Shown piece by piece: positions 25,020 to 34,027 of a stretch of 51,710 nucleotides of DNA. Numbering within the stretch: position 1 is the stretch's first letter; each line of letters opens with the position of its first letter. The notes beneath the pieces were generated by a model. That model had not been told where the DNA came from, made no database searches, and saw only the letters and a program-made list of their open reading frames with translations. Made by a program: the position numbers and the translations under genes. The DNA is from Archaeoglobi archaeon JdFR-42 (GTDB lineage Archaea > Halobacteriota > Archaeoglobi > Archaeoglobales > JdFR-42), in assembly GCA_002010305.1 (NCBI GenBank), contig MTND01000002.1, positions 1 to 51,710 of the forward strand, read 5' to 3'.

Positions 25020-26936
25020 GTGAAGTTAATGCTTCCTGAAGAACTCTTGGAGGAGCTTAAAGCAAAAATATCTGAGCATGTCCCCAAAGATGTAGAGATC
25101 ACAGATCTTGATTTTGAGGGGCCGGTCCTAGTTGTTTATGTGAAAAATCCTCAGAAACTGGCGGATAACGGAGACATAGTCAAGAGACTCGCTAAAGAAT
25201 TGAGAAAAAGGATTGTAATTCGTCCAGATATAGTTAGTTTAAAACCACAGGAAGAAGCCAAGAAGTTCATATACAAGATTGTACCTGATGATGCTGAAAT
25301 TACCAGTGTTTTTTTCGATCCAGAAAATGGAGAAGTCATTATTGAAGCTGAAAAACCTGGTGTTGTAATCGGTAAGCAAGGACAAACTCTGCGAGATCTG
25401 ATGAAGCATATAGGGTGGACACCTAAAGTGGTTAGAACTCCACCTATCGAATCAAAGACCGTAAAAAACATTCGTCAGTTCCTTCTTACGGTAAAAGATG
25501 AGCGTAAAGAAATATTGCGCCAGATAGGAAGAAAGATACACCGTGGTAAGATTCATGGTGGGAAATGGGTGAGAGTTACCTTCCTCGGAGGATGCAGAGA
25601 AGTTGGAAGGAGTGCCTATCTCTTATCCACACCTGAAAGCAGGATTCTGGTGGATTGTGGGGTTAATGTAAGTCTTGAGGATGGAACGCCGTATCTGCAT
25701 TTACCTGAGGTCCAACCACTTGACTCTCTTGATGCTGTTATTATAACTCATGCTCATCTGGACCACTGCGGTCTTGTTCCTTTGTTATATAAATACGGGT
25801 ATAATGGTCCGATTTATCTAACTCCTCCGACGAGAGACCTCATGACTCTACTTCAGCTCGATTACATTGATGTTGCAGGCCGTGAAGGTGGAAAGATCCC
25901 CTATGATTCTTCCATGGTGAGGGAGGCTCTGAAACATACTATCACTCTCGATTATGGTGTAGTTACTGATATTGCCCCTGATATAAGGCTTACCTTCCAT
26001 AATGCTGGACACATTCTCGGATCCGCTATTGTCCATCTTCATATAGGTGATGGCCTGTATAATGTAGCCTTTTCTGGGGATTTCAAGTATGAAAAGACAA
26101 GGTTATTCAATAAGGCCAATACAGCATTTCCAAGGCTCGAATCTCTCATCATGGAGGCCACTTATGGTGGTTCAGAAGATTTTCAACCAACAAGAAAGGA
26201 TGCAGAGACTCATTTGTGCGATCTGATTAAAAAGACCATTGAAAGGAAGGGAAAAGTCCTGATACCCACCTTTGCAGTGGGGAGGAGTCAGGAAGTAATG
26301 ATCGTGTTGGAAGAGGCAATAAGGGAAAAAAGGATTGATGAGGTGCCCGTGTACTTGGATGGTATGATATATGAAGCAACAGCCATCCATACAACATACC
26401 CTGAGTACTTGAACAACGATCTTAGAAATATGATATTCCATCAAGGATTGAATCCCTTTAAATCGGAAAGCTTTGTCAGAGTGGATTCATCTTCTAAACG
26501 GGATGAAGTGATGAATGATTCTGGACCAGCAGTGGTTCTTGCCACCTCAGGTATGCTGAACGGAGGTCCAGTGATGGAGTATTTCAGAGCCTTTGCCTCA
26601 GATGAGAAAAACATGCTGGTATTTGTAGGATATCAGGCAGAAGGAACCATGGGCCGTAGAATCCAGAAGGGATGGAAGGAGATTCCAATATCATCCAATG
26701 GGAGGACAGAGACCATAGAACTGAAAATGGATGTGGAAACTGTAGATGGTTTTTCTGGGCACTCAGACAGACGACAGCTCATAGAGTTTATCCGCAGGTT
26801 GAGTACAAGGCCTGAGAGGGTTATAACTGTCCATGGGGATGAAAATAAATGTATCGATCTCGCTTCAAGCATATATAAACAGTTTAGATTTGAAACAAGA
26901 GCCCCAATGAATCTTGAAACTATACGGCTGGTATAG
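25020..26936 (+). CDS. fttA: FttA (aCPSF1) transcription termination ribonuclease
   Basis: FttA is the archaeal CPSF73-like ribonuclease that ends transcription by cleaving nascent RNA. The 638 residues have an N-terminal KH region with GxxG in [14 protein letters not shown] near 120. The MBL domain follows with [13 protein letters not shown] near 240, NAGHILGSA near 330, and FSGDFKYE. The beta-CASP part has [12 protein letters not shown] near 420 and the C-terminal [11 protein letters not shown] and VHGDENKC. All metal ligands are present. The GTG start at 25020 has TAAGGA about 11 bases upstream; ATG 25029 is an alternative. mobB follows directly. Confidence 0.96.
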   Translation: MKLMLPEELLEELKAKISEHVPKDVEITDLDFEGPVLVVYVKNPQKLADNGDIVKRLAKELRKRIVIRPDIVSLKPQEEAKKFIYKIVPDDAEITSVFFDPENGEVIIEAEKPGVVIGKQGQTLRDLMKHIGWTPKVVRTPPIESKTVKNIRQFLLTVKDERKEILRQIGRKIHRGKIHGGKWVRVTFLGGCREVGRSAYLLSTPESRILVDCGVNVSLEDGTPYLHLPEVQPLDSLDAVIITHAHLDHCGLVPLLYKYGYNGPIYLTPPTRDLMTLLQLDYIDVAGREGGKIPYDSSMVREALKHTITLDYGVVTDIAPDIRLTFHNAGHILGSAIVHLHIGDGLYNVAFSGDFKYEKTRLFNKANTAFPRLESLIMEATYGGSEDFQPTRKDAETHLCDLIKKTIERKGKVLIPTFAVGRSQEVMIVLEEAIREKRIDEVPVYLDGMIYEATAIHTTYPEYLNNDLRNMIFHQGLNPFKSESFVRVDSSSKRDEVMNDSGPAVVLATSGMLNGGPVMEYFRAFASDEKNMLVFVGYQAEGTMGRRIQKGWKEIPISSNGRTETIELKMDVETVDGFSGHSDRRQLIEFIRRLSTRPERVITVHGDENKCIDLASSIYKQFRFETRAPMNLETIRLV

Positions 26937-27446
26937 ATGATATCCATAGTAGGAAAATCAGGTTCAGGCAAAACCTATCTCCTGACAAAAATCATCCGAG
27001 AACTAAAGGAGCGAGGACTTAGAGTAGCTATAATAAAACACCATTCTCATGGAGATTTCGAAATCGATAAGGAAGGGAAAGACACGTGGAAGTTTTATCA
27101 GAGTGGTGCTGATGCAGTAATGATCAGCTCTCCAGTCAAACAGGCTCTGATAAGAAGAATGGATGGGGAAGAGAGCTTGGATGAAATAGTTGAAAGATTT
27201 CTGGAAGATTATGATATTGTGCTTACAGAGGGTTTCAATAGAGAAGGTAAACGCAGGATTGTAATCGTAGATTCAGAAGAGGATTTGAGGTATTTCGCCC
27301 ATGGAGAGATCTTGGCTGTAGTGGGAAAGAATCCTGTTGGCGACTTTCTTAGGTTCGATCCAGATGATATTAAAGGAATTGCAGATTTCATTGTAAAAAT
27401 GGAAAAAGGCCATTGCTCTGAAAATTGCTCTGAAAAAAATAAATAA
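26937..27446 (+). CDS. mobB: MobB-type P-loop GTPase (molybdopterin-guanine dinucleotide synthesis)
   Basis: The 169-residue protein begins at once with the P-loop ISIVGKSGSGKTYLLTKII, followed by VAIIKHHSHGDFEIDKEGKDTW, the MobB switch pattern, and ends its core with DIVLTEGFNREGKRRI. MobB binds GTP and helps make the guanylyl form of the molybdenum/tungsten cofactor used by formate dehydrogenases and related enzymes. The tail GHCSENCSEKNK carries two cysteines not usual in the family. ATG 26937 abuts the fttA stop, so it is cotranscribed with it. Confidence 0.9.
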   Translation: MISIVGKSGSGKTYLLTKIIRELKERGLRVAIIKHHSHGDFEIDKEGKDTWKFYQSGADAVMISSPVKQALIRRMDGEESLDEIVERFLEDYDIVLTEGFNREGKRRIVIVDSEEDLRYFAHGEILAVVGKNPVGDFLRFDPDDIKGIADFIVKMEKGHCSENCSEKNK

Positions 27447-27471
27447 AATGGGTTTTTATTATATCAAATTG

Positions 27472-28791
27472 TTATATCAGACCTCCGAGATCTAGGAAGT
27501 ACAGCACAAAGAGGGCTGCAAGACCCCACATTAAAGGATGTATGTCTTTTATTTTTCCAGAGAATGCCTTGATAATTACGTAACTGATGAATCCTATTCC
27601 AATGCCGTCTGCAATAGAAAATGTAAACGGGATTGTAGTCAACACAAGAAAGGCCGGAATCGATTCACTGTAATCTTCAAAGTTGATGTCACGAACTGTG
27701 GTCATCATTAAAAGTCCTACGATAATAAGTGCTGGAGCAGTGGCTGCGGCAGGTATTATGGCGGCTATGGGTGAGACAAATAGTCCAATTACTATAAAGA
27801 GGAGACCCACAACCACAGCAGTAAATCCTGTCCTGCCCCCTTCCTCGATTCCACTGGCGGATTCTATGTATGTGGTAGTAGTCGAAGTTCCAAGTAAAGC
27901 GCCAAAGGAGGTACCTATTGCGTCTGTAGCAAGAATTTTATCTGAGTCTGGTATTCTACCATCTTTATCCAGATATCCAGCTTTAGCTGAAAGACCTGTT
28001 ACCGTCCCGAGGGTATCAAAGAAATCCACCATGAAGAAAGCAAAAATAACCCCGATTACACCAAAGGACATCAATCCTTGGAAGTCTAGTTTGAGGAACG
28101 TATACTGTATTTCTGGTAAGGCCAGAATACCTTCGGGGGCTTGAGTAACTCCAAGAGGAATAGCGATGATAGTTGCAGCCAGGATGGAGATAAGCAGAGC
28201 TCCTCTTATTCTGAGTGTTAGCAGCACTGCTGCGATGAAGAGCGCTATTATAGCAACCCAGAGTGAGGGATTTGCTAGGTTTTCAGCTCCTAGAGTGACC
28301 AGTGTAGCCGGACTACTAACTACTATTCCAGCGTTCTCAAGACCTATGAGGGTGAGGAACAGTCCAATTCCCGCTCCTACTGCATATTTTTGAGAGAGAG
28401 GTATTGCGTTGATCACTGTGGTACGGATTCCAGTAAAGCTCAGAAGGAGGAAAATTATACCCTCTACAAACACAGCAGCTAGAGCTACCTGCCATGGCAC
28501 TCCCATCCCGAGGACTACCGAATAAGTGAAGTAGGCATTGAGCCCCATACCCGGAGCAAGAGCGAAGGGTTTTTTAGCCCATATCCCCATGATAATCGAT
28601 GAAATTCCAGCCGCAAGGGCAGTGGCAGTAACCAGAGAGGGTATGGCTTTCTCTCCAATGGCAGCACTCAGAATGGCTGGATTAACGAAAATAATGTATG
28701 CCATCGTCATAAAGGTTGTAAGACCTGCAATCACTTCGATTCTAAAACTGGTATTGTTTTTATCAAATTCAAAATATTCTTCCAAACCCAT
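27472..28791 (-). CDS. NCS2-family purine permease (AzgA-like)
   Basis: This 439-residue polytopic membrane protein matches the guanine/hypoxanthine (AzgA/PbuG) branch of NCS2 transporters. It starts with the family N terminus (LEEYFEFDKNNTSFRIEVIAGLTTFMTMAYIIFVNPAIL). Further motifs are FALAPGMGLNAYFTYSVVLGMG near 75, VDFFDTLGTVTGL near 255 and GTSTTTTYIESASGIEEGGRTG near 300. About 12 membrane segments can be drawn. It is a single-gene unit convergent with mobB, upstream of a region with a 15-base tandem repeat. Expected function is uptake of adenine, guanine or hypoxanthine with protons. Confidence 0.93.
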   Translation of the reverse strand: MGLEEYFEFDKNNTSFRIEVIAGLTTFMTMAYIIFVNPAILSAAIGEKAIPSLVTATALAAGISSIIMGIWAKKPFALAPGMGLNAYFTYSVVLGMGVPWQVALAAVFVEGIIFLLLSFTGIRTTVINAIPLSQKYAVGAGIGLFLTLIGLENAGIVVSSPATLVTLGAENLANPSLWVAIIALFIAAVLLTLRIRGALLISILAATIIAIPLGVTQAPEGILALPEIQYTFLKLDFQGLMSFGVIGVIFAFFMVDFFDTLGTVTGLSAKAGYLDKDGRIPDSDKILATDAIGTSFGALLGTSTTTTYIESASGIEEGGRTGFTAVVVGLLFIVIGLFVSPIAAIIPAAATAPALIIVGLLMMTTVRDINFEDYSESIPAFLVLTTIPFTFSIADGIGIGFISYVIIKAFSGKIKDIHPLMWGLAALFVLYFLDLGGLI

Positions 28792-28869
28792 GGTATCACC
28801 GTATGGTTTATTGAAGGTGTATTATGGAGTTTACATAACTTCTATAAAAAGATTATATTTTGATAATCT

Positions 28870-28899
28870 GTAAGTATGTAGATAGTAAGTATGTAGATA
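28870..28899. repeat. 15-base tandem duplication in the NCS2-dphB spacer
   Basis: GTAAGTATGTAGATA occurs twice head to tail (28870-28884, 28885-28899), followed by a partial third copy, TGTAG. It lies between the divergent promoters of the permease and dphB. It is either replication slippage or a pair of binding sites. Confidence 0.85.
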
Positions 28900-29028
28900 T
28901 GTAGTGTTTGTATGGAAAGGAGCAACTGGAGTGAGTGATAGGAATTTAAGTTATTTCACGATTTATTTGAGAAGGTCTTAATAATGTAATGGTAAACTAT
29001 AAATCATCTCTGAGTTGTATGAAAAGGG

Positions 29029-29811
29029 ATGCTGATATTTGTGGGACTTGGCCTTTACGACGAGAAAGATGTAACTCTTAAAGGGATTGAAGCTATTAAA
29101 AATGCAGATGTAGTGTATGGGGAGTTCTATACTTCCAGATTGACCGGTACACATCCTGAAAAGTTAGCTCAAATCCTTGATAGAGAGATTACAATTCTCC
29201 CTCGGGAAGAGGTTGAAGATGGGAGAAAAATCCTTGCTGATGCAGAAAAACGTAACGTTGTGTTGCTGGTTGGAGGAGACCCCATGGTGGCAACAACCCA
29301 TGTATCTCTTGCCATCGAGGCTAGAAAAAGAGGTATTGACGTGAAGATCATTCATGGACAGAGTATCATGTCAGCGGTATGTGGGTTAACAGGCCTCCAC
29401 AGCTATAAGTTTGGTCGATCTGCCACGATTCCATTCCCCTATGGTGACTCTGTATCTCTTACTCCCTATGAGGTTATCAAAATGAATAAAAAGGTTAATG
29501 CCCATACCATGTTGTATCTGGACATAAAAGAAGAGCCTATGAGGATTTCTGCTGCTGTAAGAATTCTCGAGAAGATGGAGGAAAAAGTAGAGGAAGGATT
29601 GCTAGATGATATGGTGGGAGTCGGTATAGCAAGAGCTGGAAGCATGAATCCCTCTGTTAAATGTGATTATGTTAGGAATTTAAAAGATTATGATTTTGGC
29701 CCTCCCATGCATGTAATGGTTGTATTAGCTGATAAATTGCACTTCATGGAAGCAGAAGCCCTTAGAATTCTGGCTGAAGCTCCCAAAGAAATTGAGCAAA
29801 TGGTGGAGTGA
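29029..29811 (+). CDS. dphB: Diphthine synthase
   Basis: DphB is the SAM-dependent methyltransferase that methylates the modified histidine of elongation factor 2 on the way to diphthamide. The 260 residues show the tetrapyrrole-methylase fold pattern: MLIFVGLGLYDEKDVTLKGIEAI at the start, VVYGEFYTSRLTG, VLLVGGDPMVATTHVSL near 85, GLHSYKFGRSATIPFP near 125, and GVGIARAGSMNPSVKCDYVRNL near 205. A TATA-like AAACTATAAATC lies about 30 bases upstream. It begins a four-gene operon that ends with dph6. Confidence 0.95.
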   Translation: MLIFVGLGLYDEKDVTLKGIEAIKNADVVYGEFYTSRLTGTHPEKLAQILDREITILPREEVEDGRKILADAEKRNVVLLVGGDPMVATTHVSLAIEARKRGIDVKIIHGQSIMSAVCGLTGLHSYKFGRSATIPFPYGDSVSLTPYEVIKMNKKVNAHTMLYLDIKEEPMRISAAVRILEKMEEKVEEGLLDDMVGVGIARAGSMNPSVKCDYVRNLKDYDFGPPMHVMVVLADKLHFMEAEALRILAEAPKEIEQMVE

Positions 29812-29815
29812 TGAT

Positions 29816-31453
29816 ATGAAAATGCGTGGTGCTGTAGGTGTGATATATGGGAGAACAGGCTCTACCGAATTTAAGTTCGCGGTGTATAATCCAAATGATG
29901 TCCGCAGGACGGATTACGTAAAGGTGTGGCATGATACGGATGGCTGGGTTCTATGTCAGGTAATAGATGTAGAGGCTGTGAGCAGGAATAATTCCATAGA
30001 TGCGCTCCTTGAGGATGGTCAGATTACTGATGAAATATATTTGGCAAGAGCAGTTGTAGTTGGAACAAAAGATGATGGAGGGTTATTAAAAACTCCAAAA
30101 ACTCCTTTCAGTCCGGGAGAAAAAGTTTTCCTTGCTGATAAAGAGTTGATATCTGCAACCCTTGGTCTAGGGAGTGGAAATGCTTACATTGGTCTCTTGG
30201 AGGATCACGAAGTAGAAGTTATGCTGGATGTGAATTCTCTTGTCCAGAAACACTGCTGTATTCTTGCAAAAACTGGGAGTGGAAAGAGTTACACAGCAGG
30301 AGTGATTATAGAAGAGTTGCTGGATAAAGATGTCCCTCTTCTGATCATTGACCCTCATGGGGAATACTGCTCTATGAAAGAGCCCAACGACAGCAAGGAA
30401 GAGCTAGAAGCCATGTCTAGGTATGGAATTAAGCCCAGTGGATATATGGAAAAGATTGAGATATTTGTCCCTCCCGGTTCCCCTTTTGAGGCTGTAGCCG
30501 ATAACATTTTAACTTTGGATGGAAAGAATCTCACTGCTTCTGATTTAATCAAATTGCTGGGGATGGAGAATTCCCCGTCCCAGTGCTCTATACTGTATCA
30601 GGGAATAAAAGCAGCAAAAAAACGAGGGGATTACGTCATCCAGGATATAATAGAAGAAATTGAGTATATTAAAAGTAATACACGATGGAGTGTGATAGGG
30701 GCTCTTGAACAACTCGATGATTCAGGATTGTTTTCAGGAGAACCTACTCCAATCAGCACTCTTCTTGAGCAAGGCAAGGCATCAATCATTGACATGAGAG
30801 GTGTCAATCCAGAAGTTCAAGATTTGATAGTGTCAAGGGTTTGTCATGAGGTATTTGAATTGAGAAAGGTCAATGAAGTTCCTCCTGGGATGATAATTGT
30901 AGAAGAAGCTCATAATTTCTGTCCAGAAAGAGGGTATGGAAAAGCGTCAAGTACCTCTGTGATGAGAACCATAGCTTCTGAAGGAAGAAAATTCGGTCTC
31001 GGCCTTATGATCATTTCTCAGAGACCAGCAAGAGTGGATAAAAATGTAATCTCGCAGTGCAATACCCAGATAATCCTGAGAGTAACCAATCCCAATGATC
31101 TACAGGCCATAAAAAAGAGTGTTGAAGGATTAACAGGAGAAATGGTAGATGAAATCAGGAGGTTACCACCAGGCACTGCTCTTGTGGTAAGCACTGATAT
31201 TGAGAAACCAATTCTTGTGGATGTGAGAATCAGAAAAAGCAAACATGGGGGATCATCAGTGACTGTGGTGGAAGAAAAAGAGGATACCAAGTCCATGATT
31301 CAAAGGAAGCTTGCCAGACCGGAGAAAAAAAGGCCTACTATTCGAAAGTCTGACGAATCTCTAAAGAAAGATGGCAAGAGAGAAAAGAAATCAACGGAAT
31401 TTGAAGAGAAGAAGAAAGGAAATCTTTTCCGAAAAATCTTCGGGGGAGGGTAA
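29816..31453 (+). CDS. herA: HerA-type DNA helicase/ATPase
   Basis: HerA is a hexameric DNA-translocating ATPase that in archaea usually works with the nuclease NurA and Mre11-Rad50 in DNA end resection. The 545 residues have an N-terminal beta-barrel (HAS) region (about 1-130), Walker A CILAKTGSGKSYTAG near 150, LLIIDPHGEYCSM, Walker B MIIVEEAHNFCPERGYG near 360, and the SEGRKFGLGLMIISQRPARV segment. The tail after 470 is highly basic and low in complexity. ATG 29816 has GGTGG/GGAG overlapping the dphB end. No nurA, mre11 or rad50 is in the window. Confidence 0.9.
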   Translation: MKMRGAVGVIYGRTGSTEFKFAVYNPNDVRRTDYVKVWHDTDGWVLCQVIDVEAVSRNNSIDALLEDGQITDEIYLARAVVVGTKDDGGLLKTPKTPFSPGEKVFLADKELISATLGLGSGNAYIGLLEDHEVEVMLDVNSLVQKHCCILAKTGSGKSYTAGVIIEELLDKDVPLLIIDPHGEYCSMKEPNDSKEELEAMSRYGIKPSGYMEKIEIFVPPGSPFEAVADNILTLDGKNLTASDLIKLLGMENSPSQCSILYQGIKAAKKRGDYVIQDIIEEIEYIKSNTRWSVIGALEQLDDSGLFSGEPTPISTLLEQGKASIIDMRGVNPEVQDLIVSRVCHEVFELRKVNEVPPGMIIVEEAHNFCPERGYGKASSTSVMRTIASEGRKFGLGLMIISQRPARVDKNVISQCNTQIILRVTNPNDLQAIKKSVEGLTGEMVDEIRRLPPGTALVVSTDIEKPILVDVRIRKSKHGGSSVTVVEEKEDTKSMIQRKLARPEKKRPTIRKSDESLKKDGKREKKSTEFEEKKKGNLFRKIFGGG

Positions 31454-31456
31454 AAC

Positions 31457-31798
31457 ATGTCGAATTATCTAGTGGTGCTGGAAGGGGGATGGTATGTTAA
31501 GAATGCTCGCTCTCCTGAAGATGCTATGAACATCGCTGTGGCGGAGGCTGGAAAGAGGTTGAATCCCGAACTGGATTACGTAGAAATATCAGTTGGGAAA
31601 ACCACCTGTCCCTACTGTGGGAGGGAAATAGACAGTGTGTTTACAGTAGCTAACGTTGCCCTTGTTGGTCTTGAGTTTCAGATGAAAGTGTTTAATGCCA
31701 ACAATGAACTCCATGCAGGAAAGATCGCAAAAGTGAATATTGGTAAAAAACTTGGGGATACGCCCCTTAGAGTTGTGGAAGTTGAAGAACTCGAGTAA
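31457..31798 (+). CDS. DUF555 (UPF0212) family protein
   Basis: The 113-residue protein matches the archaeal UPF0212/DUF555 family across its length. It starts NYLVVLEGGWYVKNARSPEDA, has EAGKRLNPELDYVEISVG, a single zinc-knuckle-like CPYCGREIDSVF near 52, and a C-terminal TPLRVVEVEELE. The function is unknown. It lies three bases after herA and 15 bases before dph6, so it is part of the same operon. The CxxC motif, without a second pair, suggests metal binding in a dimer or with a partner. Confidence 0.88.
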   Translation: MSNYLVVLEGGWYVKNARSPEDAMNIAVAEAGKRLNPELDYVEISVGKTTCPYCGREIDSVFTVANVALVGLEFQMKVFNANNELHAGKIAKVNIGKKLGDTPLRVVEVEELE

Positions 31799-31813
31799 TG
31801 GTGGAGCCGGATA

Positions 31814-32479
31814 ATGCGACTTGCAGCGCTAGTCTCAGGAGGTAAGGACTCTCTGCTAGCACTTCATTGTGCTGCAGAAAGCCATGATGTGACCTGCTTG
31901 GTTAATATGAGGTCTATCAATCCAGATTCATATCTTTTCCATAGTGTAAATGCACCCATAACAGATTATATTGCCAGAGCAATGGAATTGCCCTTGATAA
32001 CAGGGTATACAGAGGGGAAAAAAGAGAAAGAACTAATGGATTTGCTGAGGCTTATCCAGTTGTTGAAGGTGGATGGAATCGTTGTAGGGGGAATTGCGTC
32101 GGTATATCAGAAAGAGAGGTTTAGTAAGATTTGTGAACAGGCTGGGTTGGAAATGGTAGCTCCATTGTGGGATATGGAGCCAGAGGAGATCCTCAGGACT
32201 GTCATTGATAATTTTGAGGTTATAATTGTAAAGGTTGCAGCCATGGGTCTGGATGAGAGTTGGCTTGGAAGAAAACTAGATGAAAATACTCTAAGAGATC
32301 TGATGGAGTTAAACAGGAAGTATGGAGTACACCTTGCTGGAGAAGGAGGAGAGTATGAAACCCTCGTGCTTGATGCCCCCCTCTACAAAAGAAAATTGAA
32401 GATACTTGAAGCAGAAACTAGATATGATGGCATGGCAGGAGATCTCATTGTAAAAAAAATTGAGCTGGAAGAAAAATAG
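31814..32479 (+). CDS. dph6: Diphthine-ammonia ligase (Dph6-type)
   Basis: This 221-residue protein is the ATP-dependent amidase of the diphthamide pathway. The PP-loop is LAALVSGGKDSLLALHCA at the N terminus, which binds ATP. The family signatures are DGIVVGGIASVYQKERFSKIC near 95, LWDMEPEEIL, and HLAGEGGEYETLVLDAPLY near 175. It converts the carboxylate of diphthine to diphthamide on EF2. Finding it in the dphB operon supports the assignment; dph2 and the other step are not in the window. Confidence 0.92.
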   Translation: MRLAALVSGGKDSLLALHCAAESHDVTCLVNMRSINPDSYLFHSVNAPITDYIARAMELPLITGYTEGKKEKELMDLLRLIQLLKVDGIVVGGIASVYQKERFSKICEQAGLEMVAPLWDMEPEEILRTVIDNFEVIIVKVAAMGLDESWLGRKLDENTLRDLMELNRKYGVHLAGEGGEYETLVLDAPLYKRKLKILEAETRYDGMAGDLIVKKIELEEK

Positions 32480-32513
32480 TAATTGAATGAATTGAACGAT
32501 TACCAGTAGTCTG

Positions 32514-33263
32514 TTATGTTGAAGTCAAGTACGTTAGAATTTCCCGTCTTAGATCATTGAATTCTTTTGAAGTTCTATCTCTTGGTCTCGGAAGTTTCAC
32601 GGAAATTTCCTTTTGGATTTTTCCAGGAGACGGAGAAAGGACTACGACTCTGTCACCAAGAAACAGAGCTTCATCAATACTATGGGTGACGAAAAGTATG
32701 GTTTTTGTCTCTTTTTTCCATATTTCTAGTAGTTCAAGCTGCATTTCATTTCTGGTTTGGGCATCCAGAGCTCCAAAGGGCTCATCCATCAAGATAATTC
32801 TAGGATCAGAGGCGAGTGTCCTTGCCAGAGCAACCCTCTGCTTCATCCCGCCTGAAAGCTCATATGGGTAAGCCTGCTCAAACCCAACAAGCCCGACCAT
32901 CTGGATGTATTTCATTGCTGTTTTTACTCTCTCCTCTTTATTGAATCCCTGTATCTCAAGAGGAAATGTTACGTTTCCAAGAACAGTACGCCATGCAAAC
33001 AAGTTAGGGTCCTGAAATACCATCCCGATTTCAGGGACAGGGGACTTTATCGTATTCCCGTTTAATCGTACTTCTCCGTGTGTAGGGGGTTCGAGTCCTG
33101 CAATGATTCTGAGCAACGTTGTTTTTCCACATCCACTTTTGCCAACAATGCATACAAACTCTTTTTCATCCACTTTTAGGTTTATATCTCTGATTGCCTC
33201 TATTTTCCCTTCTTTGTCTGATACAAAGGTTTTAGATAAGTGATTGATCTCCAGCAAAGCCAT
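32514..33263 (-). CDS. ABC transporter ATPase (SsuB/TauB-like)
   Basis: This 249-residue ABC ATPase energises the permease encoded just upstream. It has Walker A VGKSGCGKTTLLRIIAG near 38, Q-loop VFQDPNLF, signature ELSGGMKQRVALARTLA near 135, Walker B IILMDEPFGALD and switch HSIDEALFLGDR. The sequence belongs to the nitrate/sulfonate/taurine group. I start it at ATG 33263 because GGAGGGG lies seven bases upstream and the first base is shared with the permease stop; ATG 33278 adds five residues and ends at that binding site. The operon order is binding protein, permease, ATPase. Confidence 0.95.
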   Translation of the reverse strand: MALLEINHLSKTFVSDKEGKIEAIRDINLKVDEKEFVCIVGKSGCGKTTLLRIIAGLEPPTHGEVRLNGNTIKSPVPEIGMVFQDPNLFAWRTVLGNVTFPLEIQGFNKEERVKTAMKYIQMVGLVGFEQAYPYELSGGMKQRVALARTLASDPRIILMDEPFGALDAQTRNEMQLELLEIWKKETKTILFVTHSIDEALFLGDRVVVLSPSPGKIQKEISVKLPRPRDRTSKEFNDLRREILTYLTST

Positions 33264-34027
33264 TATTTGCCCCTCCATCTAGTAAGTCTGTTCTCAAGCC
33301 ATTTGAAAGCCCTATCTATAATTAAACCAACGAATCCTATAGTGATCATTGCCACTACCATGAGGTCTATCCGGAGTATGTTATAGGCGAAGATTATTAA
33401 AGCTCCAAGTCCAAAATTGTATCCAAAGTATTCTGCCGCCACGACACTCATCCAGCCTATACCAAGTCCTATTCGTATTCCGGTCAATATGTTTGGTGTC
33501 GAATATGGTAAAACTATTTTTGTTGTTATCTCTCTACTGGAGCATCCAAGGGTATATCCAACTTCAATCAGGCCTCTTGGAACTCCTTTAACTCCCGCAA
33601 TGGTATTTAGAAGGATAGGAAAAAAAGCTCCAATAGATACAACAAAAGCAGCAGAAGCAAGTCCACCTCTGAACCAGAGAAGAGCAAAGGGAATCCAGGC
33701 GATAGGTGGGATGTGCCTCAAAATATGCAGTACTCCCTCAAACAGGCTTGAAATCCTTTCAGATCTTCCCATTAGAATTCCGAGGGGAACTCCAGTGAAG
33801 ATTGCTATCGTCAGTCCAGATACTACTCTGTAAAGGCTGGCTGTTATATGCCTGAGGAGTTCACCACTTGTGGCTAAATAATAACCACCGAATATAACCT
33901 CTTTCAATGGGGGCAAGAGATAGGAAGGGAATATATTGGCGATAGAGAGAATTCCCCATACAATAAGAAATAATGCTGGCACTACTAGCAAATGAAAGAT
34001 TCGTTTTGGTAGTCGTCCCATCATCAT
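33263..34027 (-). CDS. ABC transporter permease (SsuC/TauC-like)
   Basis: This 254-residue inner-membrane permease has about six membrane segments and the EAA-type coupling loop in IEVGYTLGCSSREITTKIVLPYSTPNILTGIRIG near 170. The N terminus and the segment GVPLGILMGRSERISSLFEGVLHILRHIPPIAWIPF are typical of SsuC/TauC. Its start codon overlaps the binding protein stop, and its stop overlaps the ATPase start. Three ATG codons in a row stand at the start, any of which could be used. Confidence 0.94.
   Translation of the reverse strand: MMMGRLPKRIFHLLVVPALFLIVWGILSIANIFPSYLLPPLKEVIFGGYYLATSGELLRHITASLYRVVSGLTIAIFTGVPLGILMGRSERISSLFEGVLHILRHIPPIAWIPFALLWFRGGLASAAFVVSIGAFFPILLNTIAGVKGVPRGLIEVGYTLGCSSREITTKIVLPYSTPNILTGIRIGLGIGWMSVVAAEYFGYNFGLGALIIFAYNILRIDLMVVAMITIGFVGLIIDRAFKWLENRLTRWRGK

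Noticed and set aside
27683-28144. Open frame of 153 codons on the plus strand inside the NCS2 permease gene
   Set aside because: It is antisense to strongly conserved permease motifs and its product has no family pattern; a shadow of codon bias.
28870-28899. Possible CRISPR-like repeats
   Set aside because: Only two adjacent copies without spacers and no cas genes in the window.
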